This document shows positions 53,870 to 62,624 of a stretch of 64,000 bases of DNA, piece by piece. The position numbers were made by a program, and so were the translations under genes. Below the pieces are notes generated by a model that saw nothing but the letters and a program-made list of their open reading frames with translations, was not told where the DNA came from and searched no databases. This DNA comes from UBA2658 sp964617335 (lineage in GTDB: Bacteria > Bacillota > Clostridia > Oscillospirales > Oscillospiraceae): NCBI GenBank assembly GCA_964617335.1, contig CAZTXG010000003.1:1-64000 (forward strand), in the 5' to 3' direction. Each line of letters starts with the position of its first letter. Within the stretch, counting starts at the first letter, position 1.

Positions 53870-54847
53870 ATGGAATTAAGAGATTTGCGATATTTTTGCC
53901 TTACGGCAGAAATGGAACACGTTACCAAAGCCGCTGAAATACTCGGCATTTCCCAACCGTTTTTAACAAGAATAATCGGACAGCTGGAAAAGGAAATCGG
54001 AATTCCCCTGTTTGACAATATAGGCCGTAAAATAAAGCTTAACCAGTATGGAAAAACCTTTTATACCTACGCTAAAAAGGTTTTAACAGATGTGGAAACC
54101 CTTTATTCCGAGATGGATTCCCTTATAGAACGGCGGGAGCGCACAATTACCATAATGTCAAATATGGTTGAGGCATATTACCACGAAATGGTCATTGCCT
54201 TTAAAGAAACTCATTCAAATTACGCCCTTTCAATAACCTATGCTACGAGAAAAGATATTATAGATGCTTTAACCACCGGTGCGGCAGATTTTGCTTTTTG
54301 CAGCCCCCCACTGGCAGATGACCCCTCCAAAGGTATAAAAACCGAAATAGTTTTCCGTGAGCTTAGCTGTGTGCTTTTGCCGCCGGACCACAGCCTTCTC
54401 GGAAAAGACACTATTGACATTGAAGACTTATTAGATGAACAGCTGGTTACCTCTCCCATAGGCTCCGGATTAAGAACAAATATAGACCAGTTTTTTGAAA
54501 CCCATGGTTACAGGCCAAGCATCTCCTGCGAATCCAGCGATATGAACCTTATAATCCAGGCTGTTCGGAAAGGCTTGGGCTATGCAGTCATACCCAGAGC
54601 AAAGGTGCTAAGTGACACATCCCTCAGAAAATACTGTATAGATGTTGATTATCCTGATGCCTATGCGGAAATTGGCATGAGCTATAACACAAACACCGAC
54701 GAAATTCGGGATATATCCGATTTCAGAAGCTTTGCTGTAAAATTCCTAAGCGATTTCCACGACAATTATTATAAAGCCGCAAAGTTCATTACAGATTTTC
54801 ATGAAGATTTTGCAAAAGATGAAAACGAACACGAAAGCGAAGAGTAG
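53870..54847 (+). CDS. LysR-family transcriptional regulator (second of the tandem pair)
   Basis: 325 aa. The N-terminus (MELRDLRYFCLTAEMEHVTK, AAEILGISQPFLTRIIGQ) and the effector domain (ITYATRKDIIDALTTGAADFAF) parallel the preceding gene, so the two look like a duplication. It differs in a charged C-terminal tail of about 30 residues ending DENEHESEE. ATG follows ACGGAGGGTTAA. The 180-bp gap before it contains AT-rich TATAAT-like sequence near 53777. It is the regulator nearest to the T-box/acyl-CoA ligase gene. Confidence 0.92.
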   Translation: MELRDLRYFCLTAEMEHVTKAAEILGISQPFLTRIIGQLEKEIGIPLFDNIGRKIKLNQYGKTFYTYAKKVLTDVETLYSEMDSLIERRERTITIMSNMVEAYYHEMVIAFKETHSNYALSITYATRKDIIDALTTGAADFAFCSPPLADDPSKGIKTEIVFRELSCVLLPPDHSLLGKDTIDIEDLLDEQLVTSPIGSGLRTNIDQFFETHGYRPSISCESSDMNLIIQAVRKGLGYAVIPRAKVLSDTSLRKYCIDVDYPDAYAEIGMSYNTNTDEIRDISDFRSFAVKFLSDFHDNYYKAAKFITDFHEDFAKDENEHESEE

Positions 54848-55029
54848 CTAGGCTTTGTAGTTAGTTTTGTTCAGATTTACCCTAGAATTTCAGGCATATA
54901 CTTGTCTGATGCTCCAAAATATAAGCTTTTTCTTGACAAGATTTCTGTTTCTGTTTATTATATACGCAATATCTTGCTTGGTTTTTTAAAAAATTTAAAA
55001 TACGCAGCACCCTTAAACGGGTTCTGCCG

Positions 55030-55320
55030 AAAAAGCTATGACGAGGAAGAAGTAACCTTTACCATATCGAACAGAAAGCAGCCGGTTTGATGAGAGGCGC
55101 ACGTAAAGTTTTGGTGAATACATCCTCCAGCCTTGCACCGAAAGACGTTTTTCGTCCGGTAGACTGCAACGTATGACAAACGTTATCTTGTCGGCTCATT
55201 GCACGGCGCTGTATGCGATGGAAGTGAGCTTTAAGGTCTGTCTTGCAAAGGACAGACGAACCAAGGTGGTACCGCGAATTTTTTCGCCCTTCGGAATTTC
55301 CGAAGGGCGTTTTTGTTTTT
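55030..55320 (+). ncRNA. T-box leader, specifier read as UAC (tyrosine)
   Basis: Conserved elements are in order. The Stem I base GAGG (about 55042) pairs with CCTC after the specifier loop. AGAAAGC is the distal Stem I motif. GGTGAATACATCC is the specifier loop with TAC at 55119-55121. A GTCTGTC/GACAGAC stem III follows. The T-box core GGTGGTACCGCG is at 55265-55276 with TGGT to pair the tRNA NCCA end. A terminator ends the leader. UAC is the tyrosine codon, and the T in TGGT fits an A discriminator, as in tRNA-Tyr. The controlled gene is an acyl-CoA ligase, not a tRNA ligase. Stretch 54848-55029 has no gene that I accept. Confidence 0.85.
55285..55320 (+). terminator. T-box regulated intrinsic terminator
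   Basis: CGCCCTTCGG (55285-55294) pairs perfectly with CCGAAGGGCG (55300-55309), followed by TTTTTGTTTTT. It would form when charged tRNA is bound and be replaced by the antiterminator when uncharged tRNA binds. Confidence 0.92.
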
Positions 55321-55387
55321 TAAACCCCTTCTGATAAAACTAAAATACCAAATCATCTCAAGATGATTTGCTCAAGGAGAGAAAGCC

Positions 55388-57031
55388 ATGCCTATTACAG
55401 AGCTTTTAGAAAGAAACGCAGAACAGTTCCCCGACGAAACCGCCCTTGTGGAGATTAATCCACAGCATGAAAACAAGGGAAAGCAGACTTCATGGAAGGA
55501 ATTTAGCTTAGTAGAGCTTAATTACCGTGAGGACACCTACAGGCGGGAGATAAGCTGGAAGGATTTTGACCGCCGTGCAAACCGCTTTGCCCATCTTCTT
55601 TTGGCAAACGGGGTGAACAAAGGCGATAAGGTCGGCATACTTCTTATGAATTGCTTAGAGTGGCTGCCCATTTACTTTGGTGTACTTAAAGCCGGCGCTT
55701 TGGCAGTACCATTAAACTATCGCTATACCGCCGATGAGATTAAATATTGTCTTGACCTTGCCGACTGCTCCCTTCTGATATTCGGAAACGAATTTATAGA
55801 CCGTGTTGATGAAATAAGAAGCGAGATTCCAAAGCTTAAAAACCTATATTATGTGGGAACCCACTGTCCTGACTGGGCTCAAAGCTATGGCCGCTTTATG
55901 TCTTTTTGCTCCAGCCGCAAGCCTCCGGTGGAAATTACAGACGAGGATTTTGCCGCCATATATTTTTCCTCCGGCACAACGGGTTTCCCCAAGGCCATAT
56001 TGCATAAGCATGAAAGTCTTGTACATTCCGCCGCCTGTGAGCAGGAGCACCATGGTCAAAAACGTGGGGACTGCTTTCTTTGTATGCCCCCCTTATACCA
56101 CACCGGAGCTAAGATGCACTGGTTTGGCAGCCTTCGCTCTGCAAGCCTTGGGGTGCTTTTGCGGGGTATAAGTCCAAAGTGGATTTTAGAGACAGCGGCA
56201 CAGGAGAGGGCAACAAATGTCTGGCTGTTGGTGCCCTGGGCTCAGGATATCTTGGATGCCATAGACAGTGGTGAAATATCTTTAGATGACTATGATTTGT
56301 CCGCCTGGAGACTTATGCATATCGGCGCTCAGCCTGTTCCCCCAAGCCTTGTGGCTCGTTGGAAAAAGCACTTTCCAAATCACCAGTATGATACAAACTA
56401 TGGGCTTTCCGAATCCATTGGCCCCGGCTGTGTACATCTGGGCATAGAAAACGTCCATAAGGTCGGAGCCATAGGTATTGCCGGCTACGGCTGGGAAAGC
56501 ATGGTTGTTGACAGTGAGAAAAACCCGCTGCCCAGCGGTGAGGTGGGTGAGCTTGCAGTTCGCGGCCCGGGAGTTATGACCTGCTATTACAAAAATGAGC
56601 AGGCCACAAAGGAATCTTTGTCTGAGGACGGCTGGCTTTGGACGGGAGATATGGCCCGTGTTGACTCTGATGGCTTTATCTGGCTTGTTGACCGGAAAAA
56701 GGACGTAATCATAACCGGCGGGGAAAACCTTTATCCCGTTCAGATTGAAGATTTTTTGCGCGGAAACGAAAAGATAAAGGACGTTGCGGTAATCGGCCGC
56801 CCTCATGAGCGCCTTGGCGAAATCGCCTGTGCCGTTATCGAGCTTAAGCCCGGCCTTGAAGCAACAGAAGACGAGATAAACGAATTTTGCAAGGCCCTGC
56901 CCCGCTATAAGCGCCCTCGGGAAATCATTTTTGACAAGGTTCCCAGAAACCCCACAGGCAAGATTGAAAAGCCCGTACTCCGTGAAAGATACGGAGCAGC
57001 CTCTCTTGTCTCCAAACAGACAGGTGCCTAA
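55388..57031 (+). CDS. Acyl-CoA synthetase (AMP-forming ligase)
   Basis: 547 aa ANL-superfamily enzyme. The P-loop is YFSSGTTGFPKAILHKHES (about 195-213). GLSES is near 340. TGDMARVDSDGFIWLVDRKKD and GGENLYPVQIED form the hinge region (about 420-450), and the C-terminal catalytic lysine is in NPTGKIEK. It activates a carboxylic acid to its CoA thioester through an acyl-AMP. The chain length or aryl preference cannot be read. ATG follows AAGGAGAGAAAGCC, 68 bases past the T-box terminator, so expression should rise when the cognate tRNA is uncharged. Confidence 0.92.
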   Translation: MPITELLERNAEQFPDETALVEINPQHENKGKQTSWKEFSLVELNYREDTYRREISWKDFDRRANRFAHLLLANGVNKGDKVGILLMNCLEWLPIYFGVLKAGALAVPLNYRYTADEIKYCLDLADCSLLIFGNEFIDRVDEIRSEIPKLKNLYYVGTHCPDWAQSYGRFMSFCSSRKPPVEITDEDFAAIYFSSGTTGFPKAILHKHESLVHSAACEQEHHGQKRGDCFLCMPPLYHTGAKMHWFGSLRSASLGVLLRGISPKWILETAAQERATNVWLLVPWAQDILDAIDSGEISLDDYDLSAWRLMHIGAQPVPPSLVARWKKHFPNHQYDTNYGLSESIGPGCVHLGIENVHKVGAIGIAGYGWESMVVDSEKNPLPSGEVGELAVRGPGVMTCYYKNEQATKESLSEDGWLWTGDMARVDSDGFIWLVDRKKDVIITGGENLYPVQIEDFLRGNEKIKDVAVIGRPHERLGEIACAVIELKPGLEATEDEINEFCKALPRYKRPREIIFDKVPRNPTGKIEKPVLRERYGAASLVSKQTGA

Positions 57032-57052
57032 GTTTAAACAAATAAATAAGAA

Positions 57053-57086
57053 TACGGCCTCCGTTTTTTAATAGACGGAGGCCGTA
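57053..57086. terminator. Hairpin between convergent acyl-CoA ligase and Fe-S genes
   Basis: TACGGCCTCCGT pairs perfectly with ACGGAGGCCGTA (12 bp, 10-base loop). On the minus strand the tail is ATTCTTATTTATTTG; the plus tail lacks T. It probably ends both transcripts. Confidence 0.6.
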
Positions 57087-57143
57087 CCCGCTTATGTATA
57101 TGGCTTAAAAAGGGGCATTGTTATGTCGGACTTTATATAGCTT

Positions 57144-58112
57144 TTATTCCTTGCTTGCTTTTATAAGCTCTTTTAAATCCATGGGAGCAAGCTTTTCTCC
57201 GTCCTCAAGCTCAAGGCTGATTGCGCCGGAGGGACAAAGGCTTGCGCAGGCCTCACAGCCCATGCAAAGGGAGCTGTCAACGGCATATTTTCCTTCTTCG
57301 CTTTGAGATATGGCCAAAAAGTTGCAATTATTAACGCAGTCACCGCAGCTTACGCACTTTTCTTGGTCTATGGCTGCCTTATGACCTGTGCCGGCGTACA
57401 TGGGAGAACCAAGGAAGTTTTGCGCTACTAAAGCTGTGCAGCAGCAGGAGCAGCAGTTGCAAATATGATACATACGGCCGTTTGCGGCATCCTTGAAAAA
57501 GGCAGCGTGAACATCGCCTCTTTCATGGCAGTCATTAAGAATTTGTATTGCTTCCTTCTGGCTAATGCGCCTTGGGTGCACTTCAGGACAGTGCTCTGCT
57601 GCCCAGTCAACCCAGGGGTTACCCACCAATATACATACCTGTCGGGGATGGCAGCCCTTTTCCCCCCGCAGAGTGCGGCATACGCAATCTATGACAGCTA
57701 TATTATCGGGGTTTTCAATAAGTATTGTGCGAGCATGCTCATAGGGAATTATATTTTTTGGAAGCTCGCCTAAATCAACAATATCTTCCTCGATTTCAAA
57801 AATGTGCTCGGCGTCGGAAAGCCTTAAAACCTTTGCATGGTATACGCTGGTGTCGGGGTCTGCTCCCCTGGCGCCGGTGTGGTTTACAACAGCCTGAACC
57901 ATTTCATTGACTTCATCATATTTTTCCCCCTCGGGTCTGATGTTGTCAATTGGTTCGGGCAAAAATCTGTTAAGGCCGTCTCTCATATGCCATATATACA
58001 GCTTAATGTATTTAAAATAAAGCTGTATGTGCAGAAGGTTTGCAAGCCCCTCCTCGGTGCGCGGGAATGCTTTTGTAAGAAGTTTTTGAGTTCTCTTTTT
58101 TTCCTGAGACAT
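57144..58112 (-). CDS. Cysteine-rich double [4Fe-4S] protein
   Basis: 322 aa from ATG 58112. The C-terminal third carries two ferredoxin-type sites, CVSCGDCVNNC and CMGCEACASLCP. Before them are CVCRTLRGEKGCHPRQVC (about residue 150) and the dense run CNCCSCCC (about 220). Together these suggest at least two, probably more, iron-sulfur clusters. The N-terminal 130 residues are helical, with YFKYIKLYIWHMRDGL. No flavin or membrane part is seen, so it may pass electrons to an unknown partner. A strong promoter with a dyad sits upstream, next to tetR. Confidence 0.85.
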   Translation of the reverse strand: MSQEKKRTQKLLTKAFPRTEEGLANLLHIQLYFKYIKLYIWHMRDGLNRFLPEPIDNIRPEGEKYDEVNEMVQAVVNHTGARGADPDTSVYHAKVLRLSDAEHIFEIEEDIVDLGELPKNIIPYEHARTILIENPDNIAVIDCVCRTLRGEKGCHPRQVCILVGNPWVDWAAEHCPEVHPRRISQKEAIQILNDCHERGDVHAAFFKDAANGRMYHICNCCSCCCTALVAQNFLGSPMYAGTGHKAAIDQEKCVSCGDCVNNCNFLAISQSEEGKYAVDSSLCMGCEACASLCPSGAISLELEDGEKLAPMDLKELIKASKE

Positions 58113-58162
58113 GACCGTTCCCCCTCTTAAATATTTATTTTGTTTAAGCGAAAAGTTTAATC

Positions 58163-58210
58163 TGTCCACTTGGTCAACTTAAGAATATCATGCCTTGCAG
58201 TCCTTGTCAA
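58163..58210 (-). promoter_or_regulatory. Promoter of the Fe-S gene with possible TetR operator
   Basis: Minus strand: -35 TTGACA (58205-58210), 17-base spacer, -10 TATTCT (58182-58187). Immediately after it is TTGACCAAGTGGACA (58163-58177), an imperfect dyad around the expected start site, of the kind TetR repressors bind. The adjacent tetR makes local repression plausible. Confidence 0.65.
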
Positions 58211-58239
58211 TAAGCTTATAAGTTATTTCTTTAAATTAT

Positions 58240-58290
58240 AAAAACAGCCGAATCCACACAGTTGAAGCGAAGTGAGATTCGGCTGCTTTT
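58240..58290 (-). terminator. Terminator after tetR
   Basis: CAGCCGAATC (58245-58254) pairs with GATTCGGCTG (58276-58285). Minus tail TTTTTATAATTT; the plus side also has CTTTTATT. It insulates the Fe-S gene promoter from tetR. Confidence 0.8.
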
Positions 58291-58308
58291 ATTAATATCG
58301 TATAAATT

Positions 58309-58890
58309 CTATGCTTTTGTAAGGTTTCCTATATAGCCTATGATATTTGAGTTTATATTTCCGGTTAAAGCACGGTTATAGTTGCAGATAAAGGTTCCCG
58401 AAATTAAAATCATCATGGCTTCCGCCTCGTTTTCACCTATAGCATCACCATAAACCACCTTTAAGCACTGCTCCATAGTATCCTTCCAGTCCCAAAACTC
58501 CTGCTGGACAAGGTTTGCAATTTCCGGGTCGTAATGGGCGAGAACATAGGTTTGTGTGGTGGCGTTAGGGCGGTTTTCCCCCACCTTGCCTGTTGCCACA
58601 TATTCCATAAAAGCGTTTATATAATCTATTTTTGATGCATAGTCCTCATGGGGATTATCTAAAAACCATTCAACGCATTTTTCCGACATATAGTCACGGG
58701 TGAACAGTACATAGGATTTGATTAAATCTTTTTTGTTCTTAAAATAATACAGCAGCTTTGAATGGGGCATACCTGCCGCCTTGGCAATATCTCTAAGGGT
58801 TATATTAGTGAGGGGTTTTTCTTCAATACATTCCTGTAAGGCCATAAGTATATCATATCTGACAGCGTCATGGTCAACAACTAAGGGCAT
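58309..58890 (-). CDS. TetR-family transcriptional regulator
   Basis: 193 aa. The N-terminal HTH is about 8-55 (NITLRDIAKAAGMPHSKLLYYFKNKKDLIKSY). The C-terminal helical ligand domain is unlike named subfamilies. ATG follows GGAGGTATATA. The ilvE-like gene ends 43 bp upstream, so tetR is probably read from its promoter. The downstream Fe-S gene is the likeliest target. Ligand unknown. Confidence 0.92.
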   Translation of the reverse strand: MPLVVDHDAVRYDILMALQECIEEKPLTNITLRDIAKAAGMPHSKLLYYFKNKKDLIKSYVLFTRDYMSEKCVEWFLDNPHEDYASKIDYINAFMEYVATGKVGENRPNATTQTYVLAHYDPEIANLVQQEFWDWKDTMEQCLKVVYGDAIGENEAEAMMILISGTFICNYNRALTGNINSNIIGYIGNLTKA

Positions 58891-58932
58891 TATATACCTC
58901 CAAAAATTTTTATAGTCAGGGGAATAAAGGCC

Positions 58933-60009
58933 TTAGCAGACACGAAGAGTCCAGCCGAAGCTGTCTTTCACTTTGCCCCACTGTATGCCTGTAAGAGAGT
59001 CATAAAGTCTCTGGGTTACTTCACCGATTTTAAAGCCGCCTATTTCATGTTTAATGCCGTTAAAGTTAATTTCACCAATGGGTGAAACAACGGCGGCAGT
59101 TCCCGTGCCCCAGGCCTCTTCAAGGCTTCCGTCATCAGCGGCAGAGATAAGCTCGTCCACAGTAAAGTCACGCTCTATAACCTCATAGCTCCAGCTTTTC
59201 AAAAGCTCTATGGCAGATTTGCGTGTTATTCCCGGAAGAACACTTCCCGTAAGGGCGGGTGTTATTATTTTGCCTGCGATTTTGAACATAACATTCATGG
59301 CGCCCACTTCTTCAATGTTGCGCCTTGTTATGCCGTCAAGCCAAAGAACCTGACTGTAGCCCTGCTCTTCGGCTCTTTTTCCCGCACGAATAGAGGCGGC
59401 ATAATTTCCGCCGCACTTCGTGTGGCCTGTGCCTCCCCGTACTGCACGAACATCGCCGCTTTCAATCATAATGCGAACGGGGTTTAGCCCCTCGGGATAA
59501 TAGCTGCCCACAGGAGCTGCGATAACAGCAAAAAGATAGCTGTGTGAGGCATTAACTCCAAGATGGTCATCAGTTGCGATTACGAAGGGGCGTATATAAA
59601 GAGAGGTGTCCGGCTCCGAGGGAACCCAGCTTTGGTCAAGCTCTACAAGCTTTTTAAGAGCTTCAAGAAAAATATCCTCAGGGATTTGAGGGATGCACAG
59701 CCGCTCGGCAGAGCTGTTCATGCGCCTTATGTTTTCTTCAGGCCGGAAAAGCAAAATATCTCCATTTTCCGCCCTATATGCCTTCAAACCCTCAAATATC
59801 TCCTGAGCATAGTGAAAGACCATGGAAGCCGGAGAAAGGGTCAGGTCCCCATAGGGCACAATTCTAGCGTCATGCCAGCCCTTGTCAGTGTTGTAGTTCA
59901 TAAGGAACATATGGTCGGAAAAATGCTTTCCAAAGGGTATGTTTTCCATAGAGGGCTTTTCCTTCGGCGCTGCAGTTTTCTCGATTTTTATCTTTTCCAA
60001 ACAAATCAC
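58933..60009 (-). CDS. ilvE: Branched-chain amino acid aminotransferase
   Basis: 358 aa class IV aminotransferase of the longer BCAT type (ilvE-II like). The PLP lysine is K198 in RGGTGHTKCGGNYAAS, with EVGAMNVMF and GTAAVVSPIGE. It interconverts Val, Leu, Ile and their 2-oxo acids, in synthesis or in fermentative breakdown. The start is uncertain: GTG 60009 or TTG 60000 nearer to the weak site. No T-box or leader peptide is visible upstream. Confidence 0.92.
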   Translation of the reverse strand: MICLEKIKIEKTAAPKEKPSMENIPFGKHFSDHMFLMNYNTDKGWHDARIVPYGDLTLSPASMVFHYAQEIFEGLKAYRAENGDILLFRPEENIRRMNSSAERLCIPQIPEDIFLEALKKLVELDQSWVPSEPDTSLYIRPFVIATDDHLGVNASHSYLFAVIAAPVGSYYPEGLNPVRIMIESGDVRAVRGGTGHTKCGGNYAASIRAGKRAEEQGYSQVLWLDGITRRNIEEVGAMNVMFKIAGKIITPALTGSVLPGITRKSAIELLKSWSYEVIERDFTVDELISAADDGSLEEAWGTGTAAVVSPIGEINFNGIKHEIGGFKIGEVTQRLYDSLTGIQWGKVKDSFGWTLRVC

Positions 60010-60045
60010 TCTCTTTCAATCTTATTTCTATTTACTTAACTAAAG

Positions 60046-60073
60046 ATTTTACCACCACCTAGAAACATTGCAA
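60046..60073 (-). promoter_or_regulatory. Promoter of the aminotransferase gene
   Basis: Minus strand: -35 TTGCAA (60068-60073), 16-base spacer, -10 TAAAAT (60046-60051). Confidence 0.6.
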
Positions 60074-60170
60074 GGGGAAAATCAAGTATTTTCTCTTTTT
60101 CGTCTATTACGTCTTGCAAAACAGATATGGTCAATCGATTTTTGTTGTATTGGCAGATGTTCTTTTTCCC

Positions 60171-60199
60171 TTGCAAAGACCTTGCTGTAGTATTAGAAT
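60171..60199 (+). promoter_or_regulatory. Promoter of the ABC exporter genes
   Basis: Plus strand: -35 TTGCAA (60171-60176), 17-base spacer, -10 TAGAAT (60194-60199), about 80 bases before the ATPase ATG. It is divergent from the aminotransferase promoter about 100 bp away. Confidence 0.7.
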
Positions 60200-60287
60200 A
60201 AAAAAGGAAGTTTTAACAAAAATGCAGGTTCATGTTTGCGCTATTGCAAGGGTCGGGATATCAAAATGACCGGAGAGGAAAAACAGA

Positions 60288-61001
60288 ATGTTAAAGGTAG
60301 AAAATGTAACAAAGAAATACGGGAAATTTCTTGCTAACAATGATATAAGCTTCTCTGTGGAGGAAGGGCAGATTGCTGTGCTCCTAGGCCCTAACGGGGC
60401 GGGAAAATCAACAATTATAAAGTGCGTTGCCGGTCTTTTAAGATTTGACGGAAACATTCTCATAGGCGGAAACAACAACAGAACGGTGGAAGCTAAAAGT
60501 CTTCTGGGCTATGTGCCGGAGGTGCCCGCCGTGTATGAGCTTCTGACTGTTTCCGAGCATATGGAATTTATACGCAGAGCCTATAAAATGCCCGACGACG
60601 GCTATGATGAATATCTTTTAGGGCGTTTTGAGCTTTTAGATAAAAAAGACAAGCCCGGCAAGGAGCTTTCAAAGGGAATGCAGCAAAAATTGTCTATCTG
60701 CTGCACCCTGCGCCATAGGCCAAAGGTGATAATTTTTGACGAGCCTATGGTGGGTCTTGACCCCCACGCCATAAAAGAGCTTAAAAAAATGTTTGCAGAG
60801 CTGAAAGAGCAAGGCTGCGCCATACTTATAAGCACTCATATGATAGACAGCGTTGAAAACTATTGGGATGTGGCCCACATAATGATTGACGGAAGCTTTG
60901 CCGCCACAAAGACAAATGAGGGTAAGGAAGCAGACGGCAAAAGCCTTGAGGAGCTTTTCTTTAAGATTACCGAGGGCGGCACAGAGGAGGATTCCCAATG
61001 A
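60288..61001 (+). CDS. ABC transporter ATP-binding protein
   Basis: 237 aa. Walker A GPNGAGKST (34-42). The signature is ELSKGMQQKLS, with Lys-Gly-Met where LSGGQ is standard, as in many ABC-2 type ATPases. Walker B is VIIFDEPMVGLD, with STHMIDSVE as the H-loop. It powers the permease that follows. ATG follows GGAGAGGAAAAACAGA. Substrate unknown. Confidence 0.93.
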   Translation: MLKVENVTKKYGKFLANNDISFSVEEGQIAVLLGPNGAGKSTIIKCVAGLLRFDGNILIGGNNNRTVEAKSLLGYVPEVPAVYELLTVSEHMEFIRRAYKMPDDGYDEYLLGRFELLDKKDKPGKELSKGMQQKLSICCTLRHRPKVIIFDEPMVGLDPHAIKELKKMFAELKEQGCAILISTHMIDSVENYWDVAHIMIDGSFAATKTNEGKEADGKSLEELFFKITEGGTEEDSQ

Positions 61002-62572
61002 GTAGAAATGCCCTTTTTTACCTTCTTGCCACAAAGCTTAAAAATAATTTGAAGGAATTTATAAGAAAACCTGCAAGGCTGGTTTTTGCTCTTTTTCTTA
61101 TTGCCATGTTCGGGCTTACTATTTTCGGAGCCTCGCAGGGGGTGAAAAATCCGGAAAGGCAGCTTCGGGACTTTTCCGAGCTTTCCGCCATTATAAGCGC
61201 TATACTTATACTCATGTTTTCAATAAGCTTTTACACAGGTCTTTCCCAAGGCGGTTCCATATTTAAAATGCCCGATGTTAACTTTATATTCCCCTCGCCT
61301 ATAAACAAAAGAAGCGTGATGTTTTTCGGCCTAATCCAGCAAATCGGCGCATCCCTTTTGGTGGGTGTATTTATCATGTTTCAATATACAAACCTACACA
61401 TAAATTACGGTATTGGCATAGGCGGGCTTTTGCTTATTTTCCTTGTCTATTCCCTGACGGTTTTTTTAGGCCAGACAAGTGCTATGCTCCTTTATATTTT
61501 TATAAGCGACAGCGACAGGAAAAGGACAATAGCGAAAAATATATTTATAGCGTATATCATTTTCCTTTGTGGAATTATAGGATTTCAGGTATTTAAAAAC
61601 CAGGATGATATGCTCAATGTTCTGGTGTCTGCCGGAAACGGGCTTTTGCTCCGCAGCTTTCCCTTTGCCGGCTGGATGGCAGGCTTTGCGCATGGAGTTT
61701 TCAGGGGGGAATATTTACAGGCGGCCCTTTGGCTGGGTTTAAGCATTCTTGCTTTTTTGGCCATGCTTTCTGTCATGTCACGGTCGAATCGTGAATACTA
61801 CGAGGATGTTCTTGCCTCAACGGAAACAGCCTTTAACGCCCTTTCCACAGCGAAAGAAGGCAGCGGCACAGCTCCCATGCCCCAAAAGATAAAGGTGGGT
61901 AAGTCCGGTCTTGGTAAAGGACAGGGCGCATCTGTGCTATTTTTTAAGCATATCCTTGAAAAAAGGCGCTCTAAAAGCTTTATCCTCTCACCTTCCGAAA
62001 TTATCTTTGCCCTTGTAATTATTGTTTTTTCTTTCTTTATGAAAAGCTCCGGCATAATACCGATTATAGCTTTTTCCTCATATATGATGGTATTTTCCAT
62101 CACTACCGGCCGCTTTAATCTGGAGCTTATGAAGCCCTATATTTACCTTATTCCGGAGCCGCCTTTAAAAAAGCTGTTCTTTTCCATCAGCGAAATGTTT
62201 CCCTCTGCCCTGCTTGAAGCTTTTATAATTTTTATCCCTGTAGGTTTTATTTTGGAGCTGAGTGCTTTTGAAACTGCCCTGTGTGTAATCACAAGAGTCA
62301 GCTTCGGATTTTTATTTACAGGTGGGATAATTATAGTCGAGAGAATTTGGGGCGGCTCACTTTCAAAAATGGCTGGCTTGATGCTTTATTTGTTGGTTGA
62401 CATAATTATTGTAATGCCCGCTGTGGCTCTTGCTATATATGCGGCTTTTTCGGGTCTAAATCTGCTTTCCCCTACTGCCGCAATTCTTATTCCCCTTGGA
62501 GTTGGAAATGTGCTTACAGCGCTGGTAATCCTCTTTATATGCAGGAATATGCTGCAATATGCCGAAACCTAA
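60998..62572 (+). CDS. ABC exporter permease (ABC_export type)
   Basis: 524 aa with about twelve hydrophobic segments in two groups (about 25-265 and 330-520) around a soluble stretch at 265-320. It fits the putative ABC exporter family of large permeases found after such ATPases (INKRSVMFFGLIQQIGASLL, then SGIIPIIAFSSYMMV). ATGA overlap with the ATPase gene indicates coupling. Substrate unknown; it could export a peptide or lipid-linked compound. Confidence 0.87.
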   Translation: MSRNALFYLLATKLKNNLKEFIRKPARLVFALFLIAMFGLTIFGASQGVKNPERQLRDFSELSAIISAILILMFSISFYTGLSQGGSIFKMPDVNFIFPSPINKRSVMFFGLIQQIGASLLVGVFIMFQYTNLHINYGIGIGGLLLIFLVYSLTVFLGQTSAMLLYIFISDSDRKRTIAKNIFIAYIIFLCGIIGFQVFKNQDDMLNVLVSAGNGLLLRSFPFAGWMAGFAHGVFRGEYLQAALWLGLSILAFLAMLSVMSRSNREYYEDVLASTETAFNALSTAKEGSGTAPMPQKIKVGKSGLGKGQGASVLFFKHILEKRRSKSFILSPSEIIFALVIIVFSFFMKSSGIIPIIAFSSYMMVFSITTGRFNLELMKPYIYLIPEPPLKKLFFSISEMFPSALLEAFIIFIPVGFILELSAFETALCVITRVSFGFLFTGGIIIVERIWGGSLSKMAGLMLYLLVDIIIVMPAVALAIYAAFSGLNLLSPTAAILIPLGVGNVLTALVILFICRNMLQYAET

Positions 62573-62624
62573 GTTTTAATACGCTGTAAATCAGCCTGTG
62601 GAAACAAATAAAAGCTAAGACTTT

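Noticed and set aside
54902..55090. A 62-codon plus-strand open frame before the T-box
   Set aside because: It runs into Stem I of the T-box leader, has no ribosome-binding site and no recognisable motif.
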